The notes beneath the pieces are model-generated. The model ran no database searches, was not told the DNA's origin, and saw only the letters and a program-made list of their open reading frames with translations. From the NCBI GenBank assembly GCA_021781775.1, contig JAJXWE010000033.1, positions 1-9,182 of the forward strand: a stretch of 9,182 bases of DNA. Reading direction: 5' to 3'. Origin of the DNA: Pseudomonadota bacterium. GTDB taxonomy: Bacteria; Pseudomonadota; Gammaproteobacteria; Steroidobacterales; Steroidobacteraceae. A program made the translations under genes and the position numbers. Each line of letters starts with the position of its first letter. The first letter of the stretch is position 1. Of this stretch, positions 1 through 6,887 are shown piece after piece.

Positions 1-34
1 CCGCATCCGGTATCACCCGGTTCAGCTGACCAAT

Positions 35-42
35 GTGAGGTG
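35..42 (+). promoter_or_regulatory. Ribosome binding site of the APC permease
   Basis: The sequence GTGAGGTG contains GAGG at 37-40, seven bases before the ATG at 48. This supports that ATG over the other-frame ATG at 40. Bases 1-34 hold no recognisable gene. One frame meets a TGA at 27-29, which could be the end of an upstream gene, but nine codons are too few to judge. Confidence 0.6.
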
Positions 43-47
43 TCCAC

Positions 48-1685
48 ATGGCGGGTCCAGCGAAGCTCAGGCGCGATGCGGGCGTCATCGGCCTTCTCTA
101 CGCCAGCCTTGGCAGCATCATCGGATCGGGCTGGCTGTTCGGCGCGCTGCACGCGGCCGTGGAAGCCGGACCCCGCAGCGTCCTGTCGTGGATCATCGGC
201 GCGGTGGCCATCCTCTTTCTTGCATTCGTCTTCGCCGAACTCTCGACGATGTTTCCGAATTCGGGCGCCATGGTGCACATGACCCATGTGAGCCACGGCG
301 ACCTGGTCGGGAAGATTTGGAGTTGGATTCTGTTTCTTGCCTTCGTATCCGTGCCGCCGGTGGAGGTGACGGCCGTACTGACATACACCAGCAACTATGT
401 CCCGGGGCTCATTCACGCGGGCACCGGTCTGATGACCGATCTGGGCATGGGGCTTGCCGCGCTGCTGCTTGCAGCGGTGGTGGCGTTGAATTTCCTGGCC
501 GTTCGCTGGGTCATCGCCATCAACAGCGCGGCGACCTGGTGGAAACTGGTCATTCCGATCGCGACCATAGCGATTCTCATGGCGTACTCGTTCCATCCCC
601 AGAACATGACGACCCTCGTCAGCAGTACGCCGGTTAGCGGCATCTTCACCGCGGTGGCCACCTCCGGCATCGTCTTCAGCTTCCTCGGTTTTCAGCAGGC
701 CATCGCACTGGCAGGTGAGACGCGCAATCCCAGCCGCTACGTGCCCATAGCATTGATCAGCTCGGTCCTCATCGGCATGCTGATCTACGTCGGTCTGCAG
801 ATCTCGTTCATTACTGCGCTCAGCCCCGCGGACATCACGGGCGGCTGGGGCCACCTGCACTTCACGGGCATGTTCGGGCCGCTCGCCGCGATTTCCGTGG
901 CGGTCGGTGCAATCTGGTGGGCGGTGCTGCTGTACGCCGATGCGTTCATCTCCCCGCTCGGCACGGCATTCATCTATATCACGGCCAGTCCGCGCATCAT
1001 CATGGCGGCCGGAGAAATGGGCAATGCGCCTGTGCATGTGACGCGCCTGAGCCGCCAGGGCGTGCCCTGGGTCGGTCTGGTCGTGACCTACATCGTGGGC
1101 GTGGTGTTCTTCTTCCCGTTCCCATCCTGGCAGAAACTCGTCTCCGCCGTTTCGCTGATCACCGTGCTGTCCTACAGCATCGGTCCGGTGATCCTGTTGC
1201 GGCTGCGCACCGCGCTGCCCGACACGCCGCGCCCGTTCCGCATGCGCGCCGCCGGTATCCTTGCGCCCGTTGCCTTCATCGCGTCCAACTGGATCATCTA
1301 CTGGACGGGATACGCGGTGGCCCGATGGATGTTCAGCGCCGTCTTCGCGTACATCGTCGTCTATCTGTTGTGGTACTTCCTGGTCCGGCGAGGATCGGTA
1401 CACGAGCTCGGCTGGCAGCAGGCGTGGTGGACCGTGCCGTATCTCGGTGGCATGTGGCTGGTCAGCTACCTGGGTCCAAAAGGGGCGATGGGTGGAACGG
1501 GAGCGCTCGGCTTTTTCACCGGCATGTGGATCATTGCTGTGTTCAGTCTCGTCATGCTCTGGTTCGCCCTGCAGGCCGGACAGAGTTCAGAGGCGGCGCA
1601 GCGATGTGCGGATCTCGTCAAGACGCTGGGTTCGAGCGGGATTGATTCGCGCACGCGCGAGGAAGAGCTCGAAATCGCTCCCTGA
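48..1685 (+). CDS. APC-superfamily amino acid permease
   Basis: This is a 545-residue inner-membrane secondary transporter, probably for an amino acid in symport with protons or sodium. The first helix (about 14-32) carries the broken-helix motif GSIIGSGWLFG typical of the APC fold. Further hydrophobic segments lie near 44-64, 90-110, 133-153, 163-180, 199-222, 235-256, 283-310, 340-357, 364-385, 404-421, 428-447, 460-475 and 486-508, which gives about 14 rather than the basic 12. The AELSTMFPNSG stretch after helix 2 and the SHGDLVG loop (82-88), followed by VEVTAV, resemble the acidic amino acid permease YveA/AspP of Bacillus as I remember it. That makes aspartate or glutamate a guess for the substrate. 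The charged tail (about 511-545) is cytoplasmic. The start is fixed by a good Shine-Dalgarno. The family is secure, but the substrate is not. Confidence 0.9.
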   Translation: MAGPAKLRRDAGVIGLLYASLGSIIGSGWLFGALHAAVEAGPRSVLSWIIGAVAILFLAFVFAELSTMFPNSGAMVHMTHVSHGDLVGKIWSWILFLAFVSVPPVEVTAVLTYTSNYVPGLIHAGTGLMTDLGMGLAALLLAAVVALNFLAVRWVIAINSAATWWKLVIPIATIAILMAYSFHPQNMTTLVSSTPVSGIFTAVATSGIVFSFLGFQQAIALAGETRNPSRYVPIALISSVLIGMLIYVGLQISFITALSPADITGGWGHLHFTGMFGPLAAISVAVGAIWWAVLLYADAFISPLGTAFIYITASPRIIMAAGEMGNAPVHVTRLSRQGVPWVGLVVTYIVGVVFFFPFPSWQKLVSAVSLITVLSYSIGPVILLRLRTALPDTPRPFRMRAAGILAPVAFIASNWIIYWTGYAVARWMFSAVFAYIVVYLLWYFLVRRGSVHELGWQQAWWTVPYLGGMWLVSYLGPKGAMGGTGALGFFTGMWIIAVFSLVMLWFALQAGQSSEAAQRCADLVKTLGSSGIDSRTREEELEIAP

Positions 1686-1706
1686 TCGCGCGACGATTCC
1701 GCCATC

Positions 1707-1722
1707 CGCGGAAACTTCCGCG
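1707..1722. promoter_or_regulatory. 16-base perfect inverted repeat (site 1), possible operator
   Basis: CGCGGAA and TTCCGCG flank a two-base centre (AC), 22 bases after the permease stop and 124 bases before the aldo/keto reductase start. A two-base loop is unlikely for a hairpin, although a six-pair stem with an AACT loop is possible. No T-run follows, so it does not look like an intrinsic terminator. A near-copy lies at 2731-2746. A protein-binding dyad is the simplest reading, but this is inference. Confidence 0.35.
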
Positions 1723-1775
1723 TGACGATCGCGCTCATCAGCACGCCGGTGAGCGTGAGTACGGCGAGAGCCTCT

Positions 1776-1802
1776 CCGAGGCCGAGGACACTTGGGCCTC
1801 GG
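1776..1802 (+). other. Potential stem-loop in the aldo/keto reductase leader
   Basis: CCGAGGCC (1776-1783) pairs perfectly with GGCCTCGG (1795-1802) across an 11-base loop, 43 bases before the reductase ATG. GC-rich sequence without a T-run follows, so it is not a typical intrinsic terminator. It could be an mRNA leader structure or a chance pairing in GC-rich DNA. Confidence 0.25.
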
Positions 1803-1833
1803 GCGGGCCGGGCGCGCCGCTCTTGTTTCCCCC

Positions 1834-1840
1834 GGGAGGA
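1834..1840 (+). promoter_or_regulatory. Ribosome binding site of the aldo/keto reductase
   Basis: GGGAGGA lies five bases before the ATG at 1846. It decides that start over the in-frame ATG at 1792, whose 18 extra residues are arginine- and glycine-rich and unlike the family. Confidence 0.75.
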
Positions 1841-1845
1841 TTCTC

Positions 1846-2688
1846 ATGAGCTCACCGATCACTGCCGCTGCCGCCGGACAGTTCATGCTCGGGGGAAGCA
1901 TGAGCATCAACCGCCTGGGATTCGGCGCCATGCGCCTTACCGGACCAGGCGTCTGGGGCGAGCCGCCGGACGTCTCGGTCGCAGTGCGGTTGTTGCGCCG
2001 CGCAGTACATCTCGGAGTGAATCTCATCGACACGGCCGACGCCTACGGGCCCGAGGTCAGCGAGCGGCTGCTGGCTCGGGCTCTGTATCCCTATCCGGCG
2101 GATCTGGTGATCGCCACCAAGGGTGGATTGGTGCGCCCTGCCCCCGGAGCGTGGAACCATGACGGCCGCCCGGCGCACCTGCGGGCGGCCTGCGAGGCGA
2201 GCCTGCAGCGCCTGAGGCTCGCATGTATCGATCTGTATCAACTGCACGCACCCGATCCGGCCGTGCCCATCGAGGAGTCCATCGGTGAGCTCGTGCGGTT
2301 GCGCGAGGAAGGCAAGATCCGGCACATCGGCGTCTCGAACGTGACGCTTGAAGAGCTGCGGCGCTGCGAGCGGCTGACGCCGATTGCGTCGGTGCAGAAC
2401 CGCTTCAACGTAGCAGACCGGAATGCGGAGCCGATTCTCGCGTACTGCGTGGCGCGCAGCATCGCGTTTCTGCCCTGGGCGCCGCTCAGCTCGGGTCGAG
2501 CGGGCGCTCTGGCGCGGATTGCGCAACGGCGGGGTCTCGCCAAGGCACAAGCCGCGATCGCCTGGCTGCTGCAGCACGCGCCGGTCGTGCTGCCGATACC
2601 CGGTACATCCTCCCTGACTCATTTGGAGGAGAACATCGCCGCGGCGTCAGTTGTCCTCGATGCCGAAGAGTTGCGAATGATCGGGTGA
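1846..2688 (+). CDS. Aldo/keto reductase, YdbC/PdxI-like
   Basis: This is a 280-residue cytoplasmic NAD(P)H-dependent oxidoreductase with the (beta/alpha)8 barrel of the aldo/keto reductases. The expected catalytic tetrad is visible: D62 and Y67 in IDTADAYG, K92 in ATKGG, and H134 in YQLHAPDP. The N-terminal NRLGFGAMRLTGPGVWG (23-39) and the C-terminal cofactor-binding IPGTSSLTHLEEN (251-263) closely resemble E. coli YdbC, characterised as the pyridoxal reductase PdxI. A role in vitamin B6 salvage is therefore possible, but other carbonyl substrates cannot be excluded and I give no symbol. The length is normal for this shorter subgroup. It stands 160 bases after the permease and may have its own control. 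The start is set by a strong Shine-Dalgarno. Confidence 0.9.
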   Translation: MSSPITAAAAGQFMLGGSMSINRLGFGAMRLTGPGVWGEPPDVSVAVRLLRRAVHLGVNLIDTADAYGPEVSERLLARALYPYPADLVIATKGGLVRPAPGAWNHDGRPAHLRAACEASLQRLRLACIDLYQLHAPDPAVPIEESIGELVRLREEGKIRHIGVSNVTLEELRRCERLTPIASVQNRFNVADRNAEPILAYCVARSIAFLPWAPLSSGRAGALARIAQRRGLAKAQAAIAWLLQHAPVVLPIPGTSSLTHLEENIAAASVVLDAEELRMIG

Positions 2689-2730
2689 TCATCGCTAATC
2701 GCCGTCGGCTCCCAAGGCCTTGAACAGGAA

Positions 2731-2746
2731 GGCGGAAACTGCCGCG
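2731..2746. promoter_or_regulatory. Near-palindrome (site 2), 14/16 match to site 1
   Basis: GGCGGAAACTGCCGCG differs from the site at 1707-1722 only at positions 1 and 11. It lies 42 bases after the reductase stop and about 190 bases before the exported-protein start. GCGGAA recurs at 2744-2749, 12 bases after its first occurrence. The rest of 2689-2935 holds an AT-richer patch (2820-2850) that could contain a promoter, but I find no convincing -35/-10 pair. Confidence 0.3.
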
Positions 2747-2924
2747 GAAGGTCGCTGTAGCGCCGTCAATTTATCTCTGGCCGCCGCATAGGTAGATGCG
2801 CGGATGAGTCCCGAGGGCGGCATTAGATATCATGCTATTGTGTTTGCTTCGGGTGAGGCTTCGCGTCGTCCCCGTGCGATTTCTTGCGCCGCAGCCGGCC
2901 GGAGCCAGTCGATCCCGTTACACT

Positions 2925-2930
2925 GGGAGA
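2925..2930 (+). promoter_or_regulatory. Ribosome binding site of the exported protein
   Basis: GGGAGA lies five bases before the ATG at 2936. It selects that ATG over the in-frame ATG at 2804, which would add 44 residues in front of an otherwise standard signal peptide. Confidence 0.65.
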
Positions 2931-2935
2931 ATGGC

Positions 2936-3691
2936 ATGTCACACATTCGTCTTCGACGGGCCGCGCGCGGAGCCGTCGCCGCGTTCTGTTTGCTTTGGGC
3001 GGTCAGCTTTACCGCAAGTGCACAAGTCAGCATTGGTGTCGGCGTTGCATTGCCGGGGGTGCGTATCGGAATCAACATTCCAGCTTACCCACAGCTTGCT
3101 CCAATTCCAGGCTATCCCGTCTATTACGCGCCCGACGCGGATGCCAATCTGTTCTTCTACAATGGGATGTATTGGGCATTCGCAGACAATGCCTGGTATT
3201 CGAGCTCCTGGTACAACGGACCCTGGTACATGGTTCCTCCCGAAGAGGTTCCCGTCTTCATTCTGCGCGTTCCGGTGCGCTTCTATCGGCGTCCCCCGAT
3301 GTTCTTCCGTGGCTGGAATCGCTATGCGGCACCGCGCTGGGGTGAACACTGGGGGCCGCGCTGGGAGCGCCGCCGCCCGGGATGGGATCGTTGGAATCAC
3401 CGTGACGTCCCCCCGCGGGCACCGCTGCCGCAGTATCAGCGCCAGTATCCGCCGGCCCGCTACCCTGGGCCCCAGGAGCAGCGGAACCTGCAGAACCGCT
3501 ACTACCATTACCGCCAGGAGGGGCGCCCGGGGTGGCAGCAGCAGCACCAGCGCAACATGCCGCCGCACGGAAACATGCCACCGCAGCGCAACATGCCACC
3601 GCAGCGCAACATGCCACCGCAGCGTAATGAGCACAATATGCAGCAGCGAGGCGAGCGTGATCGTCATCGCGGCGAGCATCCGCCGCGATGA
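2936..3691 (+). CDS. Exported aromatic-rich protein with Met/His/Arg-rich repeat tail
   Basis: This is a 251-residue protein of unknown function. Residues 1-29 form a Sec signal peptide: a basic N-terminus (RLRRAARG), a hydrophobic core, and ASA before a likely cut at 29/30. The mature protein should therefore be periplasmic or surface-exposed. Residues 50-150 are rich in Tyr, Trp and Pro, with motifs such as YYAPDADANLFFYNG, WYNGPWY and RWGEHWG. I recall uncharacterised proteobacterial proteins with this pattern but no known activity. Residues 160-251 are low-complexity, Gln/Arg/Pro/His-rich, with an NMPPQR hexapeptide repeat and methionines at 208, 214, 220, 226 and 235. It contains one Cys, inside the signal peptide. 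The stop lies 30 bases before the metal ATPase start, in the same frame, so co-transcription is likely. A metal-binding or envelope-stress role is a guess from context. The coding call is firm. Confidence 0.85.
   Translation: MSHIRLRRAARGAVAAFCLLWAVSFTASAQVSIGVGVALPGVRIGINIPAYPQLAPIPGYPVYYAPDADANLFFYNGMYWAFADNAWYSSSWYNGPWYMVPPEEVPVFILRVPVRFYRRPPMFFRGWNRYAAPRWGEHWGPRWERRRPGWDRWNHRDVPPRAPLPQYQRQYPPARYPGPQEQRNLQNRYYHYRQEGRPGWQQQHQRNMPPHGNMPPQRNMPPQRNMPPQRNEHNMQQRGERDRHRGEHPPR
3554..3625 (+). repeat. Four tandem 18-base repeats encoding NMPPQR
   Basis: Units begin at 3554, 3572, 3590 and 3608. Units 2 and 3 are identical. Unit 4 differs from them at its last base, and unit 1 is diverged (NMPPHG). 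Degenerate continuations follow (NEHNMQQR). The 18-base period keeps the frame, so copy-number change by slippage would alter protein length without breaking the gene. Confidence 0.9.
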
Positions 3692-3721
3692 CCTTGCAGG
3701 GATGACCGGGCGATCGGGATC

Positions 3722-6037
3722 GTGACCGGCCCGGTCGAGGCCGTGGAGACGCGAACAACACCGCCCCGACAGTTCGTGTTGCTTGGGGCGGTGTTGTCTG
3801 GCTTGGTCGTCGCCGCTGCGGCCGAGACATTCGGCGCATCCGCCGTCTCCCGAAGCGTGCTGGTCGCGCTGACGGTCGGGGTCATTGCGGTTACCGGCTT
3901 TGGAACCGCGCGAGATCTTTTCAAGGGCGAGATTGGCGTCGACATCATCGCGCTGTTGGCCATGATCGGCGCGCTTCTGCTCGGTCAGTATCTGGCGGGC
4001 GCCATTATTGCCGTGATGCTCGCCGGCGGCATGGCGCTCGAGGCGTACGCGATTACTCGCGCCCGCCGTGAGCTGACCACGCTGGTCAGCCGGGCGCCCC
4101 GGATCGCGCACCGCGGTAGCGCCGAGCAGTACGCGGACGTCGCGGTGCAAGATGTACGCATCGGCGACGTGCTGATGGTCAAGCCGGGCGAGGTAGTGCC
4201 GGTTGACGGGATCGTCGGCGCCGAAGGGGCAGTGCTCGATGAGTCCTCGCTCACGGGCGAATCGCGTCCCGTACGGCTCGAGGCGGGTGCACCGCTGCGC
4301 AGCGGCGGCACGAACGTGGGCGGCCCCTTCGAGCTCCGGGTCACTGCGATGGCGGAAGACAGCACCTATGCGGGCATCGTCCGGCTGGTACGCGCCGCGG
4401 AAGCTTCCCGGGCGCCCTTTGCGAGACTGGCGGATCGGTACGCCGTGGTATTCCTCGTTGCCACTCTCATCCTCGCCGCGGTGGCGTGGTGGGCCGGCGG
4501 GAGCGCCGAGCGTGCCCTTGCGGTTCTGGTCGTCGCGACGCCGTGTCCGCTGATTCTTGCCGTGCCCGCCGCGATCATGGCGGGAGTCTCGCGCGCTGCG
4601 CGCAGCGGCATCATCATGAAGGGCGGCGCCCCGCTCGAGACTCTGGCGCGGGCCGAGGTGGTGCTGCTCGACAAGACGGGGACCGTCACTGCGGCGCGCC
4701 CGTTCGTTGCAGCCATCGAGACGGTCGGCGCGATCAGCGTCGAGGTGCTGCTGCGTCATGCCGCGGCGCTCGAGCAGCTCTCGGTTCACCCGTTCGCACC
4801 CGCGATTCTGGCGGAGGCACGGGTACGCCGTCTCCAGCTGGCATTTCCTGCGGATGTCCACGAGCAGATGGGTTCGGGCATCAGCGGCAGCCTCGATGGG
4901 CGCCGCGTCGCGGTGGGACAGCACGATTTCGTGGTGCCGGACACCGCGCGCACTGCGACTGTCCGTTCCATTGAGATGCGAGCTGCAGCGGATGGCTCCT
5001 CATGTGTCTTCGTCGCGATCGACGGCGCTCTGGCCGGCGTGCTGCTGCTGCAGGATCACATCCGGCCAGAGGCGCCGCGCGTGCTGCGTACGCTGCGCAG
5101 CAGTGGCATTCGGCGCATCCATCTGGTTACCGGCGATCATCCCGATGTGGCCGAGTTGGTGGCCGACGCGCTCGGCATCGATCGGGTATTCGCCGAGCGA
5201 ACGCCGGAGGACAAGGTCGATGTCGTACGTGCGGCACGACGGGAAGGCATCACGGCCATGGTGGGGGACGGCATCAATGACGCACCGGCCATGGCGCTCG
5301 CTGATGTGGGCATTGCCATGGGTGCCCGCGGCACCACGGCTGCTTCGGAGGCAGCGGACGTCGTGCTCACCTCGGACCGGTTCGAGGGCGTGGCCGCAGC
5401 GGTGCGGATCGCTCAGCGGACGCGTCGGATTGCGCTGCAGAGCGTCTGGGTCGGCATGGGCCTGTCAGTCATTGCGATGGGCTTCGCCGCCGCGGGGTTC
5501 ATCGTGCCAATCGCCGGTGCGCTGCTGCAGGAAGGGATTGATGTGCTCGTCATTCTGAACGCGCTGCGCGCATTGTCCGACCGGGGAATCAGAGGCGCGA
5601 ATAGTGCGAATGCAAAGCGTCTCGCGCAGGCGCTGGATACGACGCATCGGTCGCTCCGCCCGCGCGTCAGCGAACTCGCGGAGCTCGCGGTGCGCCTCGA
5701 CACGTTGCCGCCGGAGGAGGCCCGCGCGCAACTGCAGGAGACGGCGCGCATGCTTGAGGAGGAACTGCTGCCGCACGAAGACGACGAACAGCAAACCGTC
5801 TATCCCATCCTGGAGACCCTGCTCGCCGGTGAGAACCCGACCGGGCCGCTGATCCACACGCACGGCGAGATCCGCCGCCTGAGCCGCCTGTTCGCGCGCC
5901 GGGTGGCACAGTTGCCACCCTCCGGCCCGTCCCCGCAGGACCTGCACGACATCCACCGGCTGCTGTACGGCTTGCACGCGATTCTGACCCTGCATTTCGC
6001 GCAGGAAGACGAGCTCTACAGCCTGCTGGCGGTCTGA
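3722..6037 (+). CDS. P1B-5-type metal-transporting ATPase with C-terminal hemerythrin-like domain
   Basis: This is a 771-residue inner-membrane pump that would export a transition metal at the cost of ATP. The order is: helices near 17-36, 46-61, 71-88 and 91-112; an actuator domain with TGES (178-181); helices 237-258 and 264-287; phosphorylation motif DKTGT (D317); the P1B-specific HP pair (H356, P357); TGD (470-472); GDGIND (515-520); and helices 570-590 and 592-613. The ion-path motif is T273-P274-C275, without the CPC of copper/zinc pumps. TPC marks the P1B-5 group, for which nickel and ferrous iron are the reported substrates (Nia of Sinorhizobium). There is no N-terminal metal-binding domain. 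Residues about 640-771 match an HHE hemerythrin-like domain: H642, H685/E689, H714, H752, H758 and D763. This fusion is known for P1B-5 pumps. The GTG at 3722 is the only usable in-frame start after the upstream stop, and its Shine-Dalgarno (GGGA, 3716-3719) is too close to be good. Confidence 0.92.
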   Translation: MTGPVEAVETRTTPPRQFVLLGAVLSGLVVAAAAETFGASAVSRSVLVALTVGVIAVTGFGTARDLFKGEIGVDIIALLAMIGALLLGQYLAGAIIAVMLAGGMALEAYAITRARRELTTLVSRAPRIAHRGSAEQYADVAVQDVRIGDVLMVKPGEVVPVDGIVGAEGAVLDESSLTGESRPVRLEAGAPLRSGGTNVGGPFELRVTAMAEDSTYAGIVRLVRAAEASRAPFARLADRYAVVFLVATLILAAVAWWAGGSAERALAVLVVATPCPLILAVPAAIMAGVSRAARSGIIMKGGAPLETLARAEVVLLDKTGTVTAARPFVAAIETVGAISVEVLLRHAAALEQLSVHPFAPAILAEARVRRLQLAFPADVHEQMGSGISGSLDGRRVAVGQHDFVVPDTARTATVRSIEMRAAADGSSCVFVAIDGALAGVLLLQDHIRPEAPRVLRTLRSSGIRRIHLVTGDHPDVAELVADALGIDRVFAERTPEDKVDVVRAARREGITAMVGDGINDAPAMALADVGIAMGARGTTAASEAADVVLTSDRFEGVAAAVRIAQRTRRIALQSVWVGMGLSVIAMGFAAAGFIVPIAGALLQEGIDVLVILNALRALSDRGIRGANSANAKRLAQALDTTHRSLRPRVSELAELAVRLDTLPPEEARAQLQETARMLEEELLPHEDDEQQTVYPILETLLAGENPTGPLIHTHGEIRRLSRLFARRVAQLPPSGPSPQDLHDIHRLLYGLHAILTLHFAQEDELYSLLAV

Positions 6038-6077
6038 GTTCATCCGGCGGTCCCCATGGGGGTCGACTCGCGGTTTC
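6038..6077. other. Convergent intergenic gap with CCCCATGGGG palindrome
   Basis: Forty bases separate the stops of the ATPase (plus) and the PAP2 lipoprotein (minus). CCCCATGGGG at 6052-6061 is a perfect palindrome, but it has no room for a loop and no T-run on either side. I cannot call an intrinsic terminator here, so termination may be Rho-dependent or lie inside the opposing genes. Confidence 0.3.
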
Positions 6078-6887
6078 TCAGGGCTGCCCGCCGAGTGCCA
6101 TGGAGAATGTAAGCAAGCCGCCGCCGGGCAGGGGTGCGAATGCAATTTGCGGGCTCGAGCTGTGCAGGCCCATGAAGGCGTGGGTGAAGAAATCGGCGCA
6201 GAAGTTGCCCAGCGCCATGCCGAAGAGCGTGTCCGAAGGATAGTGCCAGCCACCTTCGATGCGCGCCCAGGCCGTGGCGAACGTCAGGCCGTGCAACCCG
6301 ACATCGAGGGCGGTGCGCATCCGGCCGTTCATCGGGGTCTCGCGCAGGTTCAACATTGCGAGCCGCGTGTATACCGCGGAGGCGGTGGTGTGATTCGAGG
6401 GGAAGCTGTGATCGTTGGCACGGTTCGGCCGTTCGCGGCGCACCATGCGACTGATCAGGGTATTCGACTCGATCGCGGTCGTGGCGGCGACCAGATTGAC
6501 GAGGTATCCCTTGGCCTTATCCTCGAGCCAGGTTTTGCCGAACGGTCCGCTGGGGGCGAGCAGCAGCGCGGCGATGTCGACGCCCACGGATGCGCTGCGG
6601 AGGCGGTAGCTCCAGCGTGTGGCGTTCGCCTCCGAGCCGAAAATCGGATTGTGCGTCCGCGCCCAGCGCGAGATGCGATGGTCGAAGTGATTGATCTGCA
6701 GCGTTGCTGCGCCGGCCAGTGGACCCCAGACCCACGGGTCGCTGGCCGCGGACACTGCCGCCCGGCGCACGCGGGCCCAGCCGGGCCTCGCCGTGACGTT
6801 CTGGCCCCATCGGGGCGCACCCGGCAGGGCGGCGCAACCGGTGAGCGCGAGCATCACCGGTGTGACTGCTGCCCGTGACGGGCGCAC
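6078..6887 (-). CDS. PAP2-family phosphatase, predicted lipoprotein
   Basis: This 269-residue protein belongs to the PAP2 / type 2 phosphatidic acid phosphatase superfamily, whose members remove phosphate from lipids such as phosphatidate or undecaprenyl diphosphate. A lipobox LTGC puts the lipidated Cys at residue 18, so the N-terminus is probably membrane-anchored in the periplasm. Signature 2 is PSNH (163-166). Signature 3 is complete with R209, H215 and D219 in ARIEGGWHYPSD. Signature 1 ends in RP (R153, P154), but the position of the usual Lys is S146, with arginines nearby at 147, 150 and 151. The body has only moderately hydrophobic segments. The GTG start immediately follows the TGA of the upstream PAP2 gene (6890-6888), pointing to translational coupling. 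The substrate is unknown, and activity may be altered by the missing Lys. Confidence 0.85.
   Translation of the reverse strand: MRPSRAAVTPVMLALTGCAALPGAPRWGQNVTARPGWARVRRAAVSAASDPWVWGPLAGAATLQINHFDHRISRWARTHNPIFGSEANATRWSYRLRSASVGVDIAALLLAPSGPFGKTWLEDKAKGYLVNLVAATTAIESNTLISRMVRRERPNRANDHSFPSNHTTASAVYTRLAMLNLRETPMNGRMRTALDVGLHGLTFATAWARIEGGWHYPSDTLFGMALGNFCADFFTHAFMGLHSSSPQIAFAPLPGGGLLTFSMALGGQP

Noticed and set aside
1686..1845. Hydrophobic minus-strand translation (VLTLTGVLMSAIV) hinting at a remnant membrane protein
   Set aside because: It is only about 20 residues long, runs into antisense of the permease, and has no start with a ribosome site.
1852..2622. 256-codon minus-strand open frame opposite the aldo/keto reductase
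   Set aside because: It is a shadow of a gene with all catalytic residues in place, and no recognisable motif appears in it.
2804..2935. Longer N-terminus of the exported protein from the ATG at 2804
   Set aside because: It would bury a standard signal peptide behind 44 residues, and the ATG at 2936 has a clear ribosome site.
3702..3704. ATG after AGGG as a start for the metal ATPase
   Set aside because: It is out of frame with the ATPase; GTG at 3722 is the only in-frame start between the upstream stop and the first helix.
2939..4924. 661-codon open frame on the minus strand opposite the exported protein and ATPase
   Set aside because: It overlaps two genes with clear family motifs, its translation is Arg/His/Asp-rich without domains, and long antisense open frames are usual in GC-rich DNA.
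6052..6061. CCCCATGGGG as a bidirectional terminator
   Set aside because: The palindrome has no loop and no flanking T-run or A-run.
5465..6253. 262-codon minus-strand open frame across the ATPase end and the convergent gap
   Set aside because: It overlaps both the hemerythrin-like domain and the PAP2 lipoprotein in the wrong frame and has a low-complexity composition.
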